NCBI GenBank assembly: GCA_933228895.1 | Contig: OW121857.1 | Span: forward strand, 2,976,001-3,040,000 | DNA length: 64,000 bases | Source: Platycnemis pennipes | Lineage: Eukaryota > Arthropoda > Insecta > Odonata > Platycnemididae | Reading direction: 5' to 3' | Shown here: positions 43,679-54,370 of the stretch, piece after piece | Numbering within the stretch: the first letter of the stretch is position 1 | Layout of the letters: the number at the start of each line of letters is the position of its first letter | Notes under the pieces: generated by a model | Databases searched by the model: none | The model's input: the letters and a program-made list of their open reading frames with translations, nothing else | What the model was told of the DNA's origin: nothing | Made by a program: the position numbers and the translations under genes

Positions 43679-44600
43679 GGGAGGGTGGGACTAAATGGAC
43701 CGTTTTTCGTTTGCGGCGTTCCGGTGGGCGGATTTTAGCGATTTTACTTTTGAAAATCGGTGTACCTTTAGAATATTTGATGCTCTATAGCTGCTACAAA
43801 CCTGTACAGCCGTATGAGCACAGGAAGTATGTTTTTATTACCGTTTTTTGGAAATTGCACATCCGGTCCATTAAGCCCCACGGTGGGGCTAAAAAGGACC
43901 ATGGGTGGGGCTAAATGAACCGCAGCGTTTTTTAAACGAAGCGAATATTTCTTGACGGATTTCGAAGTGAGAAACAAAAAAAGAGGTCAATTAAAAATAA
44001 AATGAGAGCATTTGCTACCATAAATCAATTATTAATATATATTTAGTTCATCGACAGAAATATGTTCGACTTAATTTTTTGCGTGGATTTTCCGCTGGTC
44101 GTCAGCGCTTCTTTGGAGCTGCGGGCGCATTTTAAGCGGGCCTGCGAGGCATCCTACTTAGCTAATAGATCCTACATGATTTCCTTCTCCGTGAAAGCAA
44201 AGAAAACGCTACAATGCGTGCAAAACATGCGGTCCATTTAGCCCCACAGCAAGTGTTGGCAGTGGCAAAGGCGAACATCAGAAATCAACGAGTTCATTCC
44301 CTCAACTTCATTTTTTTCCGAGAGAGAACTGTCCACTTACATACTGTACTAAAATTCACGATTAAAACTTCACGAAAACTCTCAGCAATCAAAACCTTCG
44401 GATCACGAAATATTTTGAGTGACCACACGATAACAAACACCAAAACAAAAATGGGTTTGCATTGTCACAAATGGCGCAAACCTTCCTTTGCGATGACAAA
44501 ATCCGTCTACAGTCAAAATTGGAACTCTCTAGCTCATCAAACATGTGCGCAAATTGAAATTGAAGAAATTAATTGCGGTCCATTTACCCCCACTCTTCCC
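43679..44600. mobile_element. TA-flanked TIR element with repeated internal motif
   Basis: The left end (43679-43704) is ggggagggtgggactaaatg then gaccg. The right end (44576-44600) is its inverted copy with a few changes. TA flanks both sides (43677-43678, 44601-44602), as for Tc1/mariner-group insertions. Variants of the terminal phrase GGTGGGGCTAAATGGACC occur three more times inside: twice near 43863-43924, in opposite orientations forming a hairpin, and once at about 44230-44247. No transposase was found; the 139-codon frame 44214-44633 has no recognisable domain. Confidence 0.75.
43863..43898. repeat. Internal hairpin of the TA-flanked element
   Basis: ggtccattaagcccca, loop cgg, then tggggctaaaaaggacc: a near-perfect inverted repeat of the element's own terminal motif. 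Confidence 0.8.
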
Positions 44601-44602
44601 TA

Positions 44603-45179
44603 CCTAACATGCTTATTTCATTTTCGCTCTTAATTTAAAAAAAAATCATTATTTTAGGAGATGCGTAGGGAGAGTGCATTTATATATAGCACCCGATAAG
44701 GAGAAGACTGTATCAAAAACGTTATTTGTTATTATTATATACTTCGAAATACAATTTATTTGCATCCTACGATTTTAGAACTGAAAATTAATAAAAAAAT
44801 AATAAATTAAAGAAAAAAACGGACGAAGGGAGTTGGATGGATTAATTTGAACTTTAATGCGTCGTGTGTTTCAGAGGAAGTGCTGCAGGAACAAAAACAA
44901 AACCATTAATGAATAAATATAAAAATGGTATTATAACAAATAAATCGACTTATTTTAATAAAAGCACATTGAATATCTTATCCTCATCACTATTATGCTT
45001 CTAATTAGATGTTACTGTATACTCCTCGCACTGGCTGTATGAGTCTGCAGATTATTATAAGGAACTTCGGGAGTCAAGTCTGTAACGTTGAGACATTATA
45101 TTTCTATCATTTTCATTGAAATATTGAAAAGTGACATCAGACTTTTTTGGCCTACTCTTTCTTTTATAAGATGTGCCTG
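44603..45179. other. Unassigned AT-rich stretch
   Basis: Nothing recognised. Confidence 0.4.
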
Positions 45180-45360
45180 GTAAACAGAGTAGCTATTTAG
45201 AAAACAGCAGAAAAGGGGAATTACGTCACCTCAATGGGAAAATACGAACCTGGAAGGTTACTTTTACACTAACTGCCGTGTGAAAAAATTCACCTGGACC
45301 GGAAATCGAACCACGGACCTTTGGCTATGTGAAATTTCACCGCCGTTCACGCGGCAGGTT
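45180..45360 (-). mobile_element. tRNA-derived SINE
   Basis: The minus strand has a B box GGTTCGATTTC (complement of 45302-45312), preceded by a ccgcgtgaacggcggtgaaa head. The body begins 'gtgaattttttcacacggc', paralleling 'gtggattttttcaccactc' of the SINE at 48098, so the two share a family. Confidence 0.6.
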
Positions 45361-45754
45361 TGAAATACCCTACAAGAAGGTTGCGGCAATTTTAAGGAAA
45401 TCTCATCCATCCAAAAGAGTCCCACAGTTCTTTACGAAAAAAAGAGTAGGATGTGCATTCATGAATTCGTTTAGATTCAAAGAGATCGCCCAGATATTTC
45501 GCCAAATTACTTTTCCAAACCTGAATTGATTTTGATTTTTTCTCTCGCATTTATTCTTTAAATTTCAGGGACAGCACGAAGTTAAAAGTATGAATCAGCG
45601 AAACATGGAGTATTAATAAAAGGTCTTAATACATAATTTCATAGCTTAATATGGTGGTGGAAACCATCCACGTTTAGTGAGGTACCTCACATTAGACCTA
45701 CCATTTATCTAAGAAGGGAAAAAGAAAAAAAGCGAACCTCCTTAATTACTTTAT

Positions 45755-45900
45755 CGCTTTGGACGGAGTAAAAGACAAGGACAGAAGAAAAATATGGAGT
45801 TTGTACAGGAATGAGACAGCAGTGAGATTAGGTGTGGAGATAACACTGAAGAGGCAAATATTAAGGCCGGGACTCAATCAACGGAAATGGATGACGAGAG
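45755..45900 (+). mobile_element. LINE RT fragment (LINE-C-like), tentative
   Basis: Codons for GVKDKDRRKIWSLYRNETAV resemble the segment after RT motif A in LINE-C-type elements (a Dxx..I..LYRNQTA block). Only ~50 codons and no second motif. Confidence 0.4.
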
Positions 45901-46119
45901 ACGGGAACCTTATCAACGTACGCGACTCGCGAGTACAGAACAATTGACTGACGAAATCTGATGCAAAGGAAATCCGCAGCGACTGTAAACAGGAGCTAAC
46001 AATGAATTAACAAGACTGTAGAGGTACTTAACGTACTCCATGACGTTGACGAAGTTACCCGATCGCTTCATTTTCTTATAATTCACAAAAATTAATTCGT
46101 GAAAACGGTGTGTAGGTTT

Positions 46120-46722
46120 TCTACATCTACATCTACATAATACCCTCCAAGCCACCACAAAGGTGTGTGGCAGGGGGTGAATTCTTACCAAACATTCACT
46201 ACATATCATTCATTTAAAAATATTAGTATTTATGTGCTGTTCTACACTTCGCTATTTAAAAAACATTAAATAGCACAGCAAACATGCAAAAACGTGCTGT
46301 TAGTTGGGTTGCCTACAAGTCCTTACACCAACATGCAGCTACCTATCCCATGGATTCAATCACTAGTATTGGTCATATTTACCATTATTCATATCCCTAC
46401 CAATGTTATCCATTGCTGCACTCGTACTGGATATATTTACCGTTTTTCATATTTCTAATAGTACGAGGAAAAAAGATCATTTTGAATCTGTCAGTTTGGC
46501 AATCAATTTCTCTAATTTTGTGATCATAGACAAGTCTACCATAGTAAGTTGGGGTTCGCAAAATATTTTTAACATGATCACTGAAAATATGGTCTTTGAA
46601 TTTGTTTCAGAGATTAAGTGTAAATATCAACCTCCGATCTGACAATGATTCCCAATTTTATTCATTTAGTAGACTGGGCACGCTAATACAGTTATCGTAC
46701 CGTCCCTTTACAAATCTGCCCT
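46120..46722 (-). mobile_element. LINE-A fragment, second subfamily
   Basis: The minus strand contains a (GTAGAT) tail complement at 46121-46137, the hairpin (caccccctgccacacacctt, tgtggtggcttggagggt), a 3' UTR containing 'cccaactaacagcacgtttt', and diverged coding sequence up to the FVKGRYDN block at about 46722. It is closest to the copy at 59004-59866, so these form a subfamily distinct from the 6886 and 63430 copies. Confidence 0.8.
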
Positions 46723-47214
46723 TCCTAATGAAATGCTCACTATCTTCGATGTCAACAATGGAAAACGAGTTTTTTCATGTCATTATATACCATTTAAAAT
46801 CTCAATAAAAAACAATAACTTCAAGTAACTCCTCATTAATTGATTTCCTCATCAGTAAAAAAGTCAGGGAATTCTCCATGCTAAAATAAAACACAGAAAT
46901 AAGCTTTACAATATTTCAGACCAAAAATGCAGTTCAGTAGAGGCACATGCATCAACTCGTAACTTCACTAACTCCCCACAGGTGACTCCATATCGCCATC
47001 TCCTGGGACAGTTTTCATTGGTTGTCCGTGTACGTGAAACGTGAATCACGGGTAGAGATGTCCATCTCTCACGCACACGTCTCGCGTTACGCGCTGATTT
47101 TGTCTTTTGTTTCCGTCCTCCCATCCATGCGCCATCTCAATTCGCGTTTCGCGTTGATTGTCTCTCCCGGCCTTAAAATGAGGGATGCTCACCCATTGCG
47201 CTGTTTAACAAGCA
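46723..47214. other. Unassigned non-coding stretch
   Basis: Nothing recognised. Confidence 0.4.
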
Positions 47215-47218
47215 GTGG

Positions 47219-48060
47219 ATGACGTCAGGGGGAGACTACAGCTTAGGAATGGAGACAAGGCACATGGCCGGGAAATTGAGGTTTGCTGACGACCTTGCGT
47301 TGATTGCAAGGGATGAGGAAGAACTAACTGAGACTCTGGAGATATTGGAAAATGCATTGGGAGAAGGTCCCAACCTGAAGATCCACAAGTCAAAGACAAA
47401 ATTTCTTGCAGTAAGTTTAAACAGCACACAAGGGCGGATCTACTCTAGAGTTTCAGAGCGGTTAGAAATTGTTATCGAGTTTGTGTACCTTGGTAGCCGA
47501 ATTGCAGCTGATGGGCGCCGTACGAAGGAAGTAGCTAGTGGAAACCACCTGGCCAGAGCAGCCTTTAACAGGGAAAATGGGATTTTCGTCTCGCACAACG
47601 TTTTAGTTGGCAGCTTAGAGCCTGTCTGGTGAAGACTTTTGTTTGGACTGCACTCATGTACGAAAGGTGAGAGTTGGACTCAAGGATCTGATGCGAAAAG
47701 AAAGCTGAATGCCTTCAATCTGTGGTGTTACAGGAGGTTGCTGCGTTATCTCCTGGGTAGATGGGGTGACAAATGAGGAGGTCCTACGTGGGATTGGCCG
47801 GAGGTCCGTATCTGCTGAGCGAGTTGAGTAAGACGAGGAACACCTGGATCGGACACATAATGAGAGCAAAGGGCTCCATTCTTCAGGGTGCAGTGGAAGG
47901 AAGAAACGCAAGGGGCAGACCCAGGCTGAACTACATCGGTCAGCTGCCAGAAGAGCTCGGCTGTCCATCCTATGTCGCACTTAACTACGGACGCACGGCT
48001 AGTCCAGGACCGAAAAATATGGACTACTGCTACAAACCAACTGTAGGGTTTCAACTAGAG
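47219..48060 (+). mobile_element. LINE-C non-LTR retrotransposon fragment (RT C-terminal part)
   Basis: Frame 47219-47632 carries the RT box as KLRFADDLALIARDEEELTE, then LKIHKSKTKFLAV and FVYLGSRIAADGRRTKEV. After frame changes at about 47630-47770, frame 47773-48000 has SKTRNTWIGHIMRAKGSI, EGRNARGRPRLNYIGQL and EELGCPSYVALNY. The order FADD - YLGS - GHIMR - RGRPR is that of LINE-B, but the wording differs, so it is a separate family. Dead by frameshift and 5' truncation. The minus frames across it are shadows. Confidence 0.8.
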
Positions 48061-48097
48061 AAGAAGGAGAAGCCTGACGACGCATGCATGAATGATA

Positions 48098-48290
48098 TTT
48101 TATTTATTTATTTTCCACTACCACCGAAAACAGCACATGTGGCCTTTACATCGGGGTATTACCAATGTAACAACAACAGATGAGCACACACAGCCATGTC
48201 CTGAGTGGTGAAAAAATCCACTCAGGCGGGATTCGAACCCACGACCATAAGGTAAGCAGACGAGGAATCACGCCGCCACCGAGGCCGACA
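48098..48290 (-). mobile_element. tRNA-derived SINE
   Basis: On the minus strand the A-box region cggcctcggtggcgg lies at 48275-48289, with a perfect B box GGTTCGAATCC (complement of 48229-48239). The body ends in an aataaataaataaa tail near 48100. It abuts the start of a LINE-B piece at 48291. Confidence 0.75.
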
Positions 48291-49002
48291 ATATTGACAA
48301 GGATCATCTACAGAAGAATAGAACGATGATCCTGGGTGAAGATCAATTCGGATTAATGAAAAGTAAGGATACAAGAGAAGCAATATTGACTCTTTGGCTC
48401 CTCAAAGGGAAGAGGGTGAAGAATAACAGAATTGCACGCAGCATTTCCTGAAAGGAACAGCTACAGTTATGGATAAAAGAAGCTGCGAAAACCTTCAAGC
48501 AAAAATCAAGCAAAAATAACAGGAACTTTCATTGATTTTGTGGAGTTAGAGAAGGCTTTCGACAACGTGGACTGGACTTCAATGCTTTGATTTCTGAAAG
48601 GAATTTGAATGTCCTGCATCGCCTTAAGTATTATCCACAGTTTATGTAAAATCAAGTAGCTGTGATAAAATCTTGATCCAGCCGCAAAGATGCAAAAATA
48701 GAAAAAGGAGTAAGACAAGGCTGAGCACTGTCTCCAGTCATTTTCAATGTTTACATATCGAGGTTCATCAATGAAAACAAAGAGAAATCTTTGGGATATA
48801 TAGAGAGAATATCCACGGAGAAAAAAAATTAACATGCTGCAATTCGCCGATGAAATACCACTTATAGGCGATACAGAGAAGGGTCTGAATAATGCTAACA
48901 ACCATGGAAAGGACAATGGCCAGATATCATCTGTAGAGCAATAAGAAGAAAACTAAGACATTGGTGTGCAGCAACATAAAATATGCCAAAACCAACTAGG
49001 AA
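48291..49002 (+). mobile_element. LINE-B third copy, RT segment
   Basis: Parallels 25940-26545: 'attgacaaggatcatctaca', a GEDQFGLMK-like block, then FIDFVELEKAFDNVDWTSM (RT motif A), FNVYISRFINENKEK, MLQFADEIPLIG (the FADD box changed to FADE) and RYHL. Many frameshifts. A local doubling of tcaagcaaaaa at about 48498-48518 adds a lesion. Confidence 0.75.
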
Positions 49003-49165
49003 GTCAACCAATAAGAAACCTTAGTCACTAGGTCTAACCTGAGAATGGCGTAACTGCCGAAACCGGTCGTATGTTTAATAAAAATCCTGTGAAAGTGACT
49101 AAGGTTTCTTATTGGTTGACATCATTACAACCTTCCACCACGTCAATGCTTCGAACTTCGATTTT
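49003..49165 (+). mobile_element. 163-bp hairpin mini-insertion with Penelope-type terminus
   Basis: Flanked by the 12-bp target duplication accaactaggaa (48991-49002 and 49166-49177) inside LINE-B. It begins with a 26-bp arm (49003-49028) whose perfect inverted copy lies at 49095-49120. The 66-nt loop carries ctgagaatggcgtaactgcc then gaaaccggtcgta and aataaaaatcctgtg, the same order of motifs as the solo terminus at 38300-38345. It is best explained as a tiny non-autonomous derivative of a Penelope-type element. The CTGANGA box here is changed (CTGAGAA), so ribozyme function is doubtful in this copy. Confidence 0.75.
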
Positions 49166-49177
49166 ACCAACTAGGAA

Positions 49178-49716
49178 ACTAATAACTGTTAGAAGTGAAA
49201 GTTACCTAGGATTCCGAGCAGCCTACGATGGGCAAAGCAAGGAAGAAATAGTCAGTAGAATAGTTTAGATAAAGAATGCATTCTACCACAAGAAGAGTCT
49301 ACTTACAACTGGAAATTCAAGGATGGAAGTTACGATAAAATTCATTAGAAATTCACATCTGGATCGTGTTTCTTTATGGCAGTGAGTCATGGAATAAGAC
49401 AGCAGCGGAGGCGAACAGGGTTATGGCACTTGGAATTTGGGGCTACAGATGAATAATGAAGATTAAACGGAATGAGTAACGGGGAAGTCCTAAGAAGAGC
49501 GGGAGAAAAGAGAAGTCTGCTTGAAACTCTAAGAAGAAGACGGGAAAACTTAATCGGCCTCATCATGAGACACGATGACCCGATGAAGAGAATCGTTGAA
49601 GGAAAAGTAGACGCAAAGAACGGCAAAGGAAGGCCTCGTGTGAGATGCATGAAACAAGTGATGAAATATGTGATAGAGAAGAAATATGTGAATATGGAGA
49701 GACTAGCTGAGAGAGA
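49178..49716 (+). mobile_element. LINE-B third copy, C-terminal segment
   Basis: Resumes LINE-B after the mini-insertion. Encodes decayed YLGF...DGQSKEEIVSRIV, then frame 49472-49716 with RRAGEKRSLLETLRRRREN, LIGLIMRHDDPMKRI and EGKVDAKNGKGRPRVRC. From 49321 it matches 27001 onward with five differences in 360 bp, including the same in-frame stops. The similarity ends near 49716 in a gagaga run. Confidence 0.8.
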
Positions 49717-52700
49717 GAGAGTTACTACTGCGGTTCATTCTTTAGGGGTGTCGATTAGGAAAACGGACTACCGATGGTTTCGCAAGTGAAAAAATGGCTG
49801 GGTACTCCTGGCCTAGAGCTTCAGCTTGTTTGACTGTGCAAACTGTTATTTTTAGTGTCATTCATATGATATTTGCTTAAACGTATGCATAATTGAAAGC
49901 CTAATTACATTCATTATTGTGTCTTGGATAAAGCTACCATTAAAAACACAGCCCTATTTTCTGCCCGGTAAACCCAGTTTAATTGCTGCCTAGAAAGAGC
50001 TCTAGCTCTACAATTTATCGTTAGCCGATTCTTTCACTGTTCCAAATGGGCAAGAGGTATGAACGAGGACGTACTTGAAGCAAAACGGTATTACTCTAAC
50101 AATAATGGATTGCCTATTGATAAATAAATAAAATATATGGCTAATAAATATTAAAAACAATATTATCTCTATCTGAAGAACGTTTGACAGGTTTTGTTGC
50201 GATAGGTCACCCCAAAAACTTTTATTTCCTGACGTGGATAAACGTTAGTCCATTAGCACACTTTTCTGCCTCTCAAGCGACGCCTTATAAAATGCCCGAA
50301 TGATCAACACTGTGTGTTTCCTAACGTATCCCCTGGTCTAATCACCATGATAAATAATTCAGCAATCTATTATCCGACTGTGTTATGCGACCGTAATTCA
50401 TGTTTGGAGCCATTTCACATGAATTTTTGGAGCTTACATCATAAAAATACTGATAATTTTAAATGAACACGCAGAAAACAAATTATGACCCGTATATGCC
50501 TAAGAACAAGCTCATTTATTAAGTAATATTTACGATGAGAATGACAGCTTGAAAACCTTTAATTACTCAGTTGAGTACAGTACAAAACAAGCATCTTCTT
50601 GGGATCGCGCAAAATCTCATTTTATTTTTATGGATGAGGGCATTAAGTATTAATATTAATAGAGGGTTAGATACTTTCGATTCCATGCCGTTCAAGGTAC
50701 TATAATCCTATTAATTCCCAAGAATCCTAATTAACAACATCACTGTGCAATTAAATGGTTTGCGTTTCATCATTTATGACTGTGATTGAAATTTGGATTT
50801 TAAAGCATCAACGGTAATCAAAGGAACACTATTTAAAAAAATGCAGCAGCAAGTAATAAATTACCTCATTATTATCGCCATATTGTCAAATTTGAATTTT
50901 TGCAATTTACTGTGCACAATTAAATTTTGGAGAGTTTGTGTCCTCCATCAAATGCCCACATATTAACTCTTTTTTGTGTTGAAACCATTAGCAGCAAATG
51001 TATCGAACGAGTTGCATAAAAATATAATATTTTTTTTTGCGTCGCATCATAAGTTACCGGAAGCAATTTCCGACATGGGAACTGTTGACCGCGAAAGCGA
51101 GTGTCGAAAACGGATCTGCAAATTACGGAAATCACAGCCAGGCACGAGAGTTGGGTGTGGTGGTGTTAGCGAATCGGCCGGGACTCACCCGAAGCCACCC
51201 AACTGCCACCGATCACCGCCACGCCATTTGCATAATCCGTTCCCTTTAAGGGACCCAGCCTTCCACCGTGGTTCAGGGAGCAACCCCACGAGTGCATAGA
51301 CGCAGCCGAGAGATGTCGCTCCAGTTTTTGTGAAAATGAATGATAAAATGCGCGCGGAAAAGAATGGATGGGGTTGTATAGCAATGCAAGCGTGCCATAT
51401 CTCCACCCTGGAGTGATTAATTATTCGCGCCATTGATAAATCTTTAAATTACGTCCCGACATGAAGGGAAGCGTAATGTTAACAAAAAATACAGTTTGCA
51501 CGGAAGCGTATCCTTTTAAGCGCGCTTCAAATCACTCGCAAGTGTTAACGTTGTGCAAGCAAAATTACTTTTAATGCAGATACCCTCTGTTTATCCATCC
51601 GTGACGTTCGAGGGAATGCCATCGCCCTCGGACGTAATTCATGTGTCCATTTATATTTTCCCGGGAACGGAGGCGTAACCGGTTCAGCGACGCTGCCTCC
51701 GTCCCGGAGAACCATTCTGGGGATGAGCGAGTGTTTTCGATTTTCCTGCGTTGGCGGTGATTTCGGTGCGAAGGGGAGGCGGCAGCGTTGTGGCTCAGAA
51801 ACGTGGTCCACGCGAAGAGCTGTCGTTTTAGACGAGAATGTAGGAGAGGAATTGAGGAGAATCTAGGGGTTGCGTAGACGAATAGCATGAAGAAATGATA
51901 CAGTTGGAATAGAGACAATATAGTTAACGATGGGTTTTACGTAGAATAATTGGTTTGGGCAGTAGAAGACACCTGACTTATTGCTTCCCATGTGAATCCC
52001 ATTGTGGCTTCCACTCACATTCTGACTCAGATCATCTTCCCATTTCCGCCTTAAACACAAACCTATGTATCGAATACCGTAACAAATACTCAAAGATTAT
52101 GGTTTATAATTTAAAATACTTTTCCATACCATCTTGCTGCTCTCCCTCTCCCGTAGGAAACCTAACAATGAAATATAAAATGTGAAGATAAGCCATATCG
52201 TCTTCATTATCCTTTTAAGGTGGCTCCACCGAATTATGAAGTAGATGACATTTTTGTGAAAATTTCAGAAAACAATTGTTTAGCCCATCTATCGATTGGA
52301 AATAAAATAGTGAGGCCTTTCCATCATATATTCGAGGAAAAAGACGTTGAAAATTAGCTATTTTATACGTGGTTACATGTCAGAGCATGGATTAAGTAGT
52401 GCATATACTGCAGTAAAATTTATAGATAAATAATGCAAAGAGAAATGTCGTTTTGACGAAAAACTAATATTACATGTACAATTTAACGTAGAATTTAGCA
52501 TTGTAAAAAAGTGCTCGCATTACCAAACTTGTTTAGTTGTTATTAATAAATTTTTGCTCGAAAAAAGCAGAAAAGCCTAGGTTAAATAAAAGTGGCGCTA
52601 CAGTATGTTGTTATCATTGGCAAGGGAACTTGTGATGGAACTTGCTTACGAGCCTTTTTAACTTCATTAAGGAATATACCTAACCAAGGTCCTTATATTT

Positions 52701-53164
52701 TTATGTAATTTTAACATTTCATTAAATATTGACATGGTATAATTAATACCAATGATTCCAAATGGTAGCAGCGTCATTGTCGCCAAAGAGTATTCAAAAA
52801 TATCAATATTAATAAAATTCAAAACAAAGAGTTGCATTTGCAAGGGAATAATTTAAAACTAAGTAAGAAAATATTTAACCTATTTTAGAATACGTATTAA
52901 CGGGATTGAGCATGTATTCTCACTTTGTAAATTAAACGTGGCAACAACACGTCAGTCATGTTCCGAAGTCAAAATGAGTTAAAAGAGCTTTTAAAAAATA
53001 GAATGCAACCACAACGCGCTATATAATAGCATAATCATACAATTATTGTGTATGCGTTATCACCCTATAGATGTTTTTCCATATAGGTGTTTTTCTGGAT
53101 CGGTATTATTTTATTAAATAACGTGGCTCTTTTACGGGAGTTTGAATCGCGGGGTCACGGTGGA
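49717..53164. other. Long unassigned AT-rich stretch
   Basis: About 3.4 kb with no recognised TE end, RNA gene or conserved protein. Small overlapping frames at 50976-51299 and 51545-51918 lie in a locally GC-richer zone but show no motif. Confidence 0.45.
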
Positions 53165-53370
53165 ACCTTCTGAAGGCCATGTCTTGATGCCAAGTTTTCC
53201 TCGTGTGGATGTTTTTATTAGACTTCTTAGTTCCTTTATTACCTCTAAGACATTTTTGTTTGTTTTGTCATCTGTACCGTTAATTTCAGTGATTCTTCGC
53301 CATAAGCACATTTTAATTGGCTCTAAACGCTTCCTTTTTTTTAAGAGAGTCTTACATACACAAACCACAG
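53165..53370 (-). mobile_element. LINE-B fragment, old
   Basis: The minus frame 53132-53368 has LEPIKMCLWRRITEINGTDD followed by TNKNVLEVIKE, which aligns with the LINE-B LEAFEMWCYRRMMKIKWIDR and TNEEVLRRV block. Surrounding sequence is not alignable. Confidence 0.55.
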
Positions 53371-53539
53371 AAAATGTCTTTTACAAATTGTTAGTTTCCT
53401 TCGTTGTATACCCTGAGAGTCATTTACTAATAGCTAATAGCTGTCTTTTCTCTGTGAAAGCTCATTATGCTATTACAATTCGTAACAAAATTTTACCATG
53501 ATTATTTATTTATGTTCCTTATTTACTTTCACTGACTGC
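53371..53539. other. Spacer between two LINE-B pieces in opposite orientation
   Basis: Nothing recognised apart from the flanking LINE-B remnants. Confidence 0.35.
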
Positions 53540-54370
53540 TGCGATTAAATCTGGACCCATCATCAATGAAACAAGAATATATAAATGAGTTTAACCAAGG
53601 CTCTCACGTTATATTTAACCTTTACTTAGAGGGAGCCATCAAGAAAATCAACGAGAAAGCTCCGGAACAAAACAGAATTTACAGGGGGGGGAAATAAGCA
53701 TGATAAGCAATACTCCAACGACCAAGTAGCCTTGGCAGAGAGAGAAAGGGATTTGAAGATGATTTGTTAACATGGATAAGACATTGGATATCATCTGAAG
53801 ATAAATAAAAAGGAAAAAGTTGATTGTATGCAGTAGGAGAGAGGAGGGCAACACCGACTTGGAAAACCAGAAGATGGAGGATGTGGGCTAGTACCGTTGT
53901 CTAGGACGCCAAATGATTGAAGACGGACGATTCAAGAATGAAACAATATTAGTGCAAAAAGAGAATTTCAAAAAACGAAGAATCTAATCACAATTCGAAA
54001 TACAAGCGTGGAAGTAAGGACACGATTTGTCAGAGTACGCATCTGGAGCACGCATCCCTATGGCAGTGAGGCATGGACGATTGCAGAACTCGGGGCTGGA
54101 AGCATTCGAAAAGTGGTCCTACAGAAGAATTATGATGATACAATGGATATACAGGGTGACAAACAAAGATACTCCACGAAGAGTGGGAGATAACAGATGC
54201 CTGCTTAACGCTTAGATGGGTCCCCTTCAAAGGGATGCCACGGATAAAATATATGAAACATTTGTCAAGGATGTGAAAGAGAAGAATTATTTGAACCAAT
54301 ATGAAGAGGATGGCCGACGGGAGAATCGAGCGAATAGCAGCGTCAAACCATCCTGGAATTGTTGACTGAT
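53540..54370 (+). mobile_element. LINE-B fragment, decayed RT C-terminal half
   Basis: In order: 'aaatctggacccatcatcaa', a FNLYLEGAIKKINEK-like block, a broken FADD region, HLKINKK, a YLG-like block, then YGSEAWTI...LGLEAFEKWSYRRIMMIQWI and RVTNKDTPRRVGDNRCLL (frames 54008-54215). It ends near 54369 with 'cgtcaaaccatcctgg' and 'attgttgac', lacking a clear GATGAT tail. Confidence 0.75.

Noticed and set aside
44214..44633. 139-codon frame as a transposase of the TA-flanked element
   Set aside because: No DDE/D motif or helix-turn-helix pattern. It includes the element's terminal repeat in translation.
47654..48054. Two overlapping ~100-codon minus frames
   Set aside because: Antisense to the LINE-C coding region.
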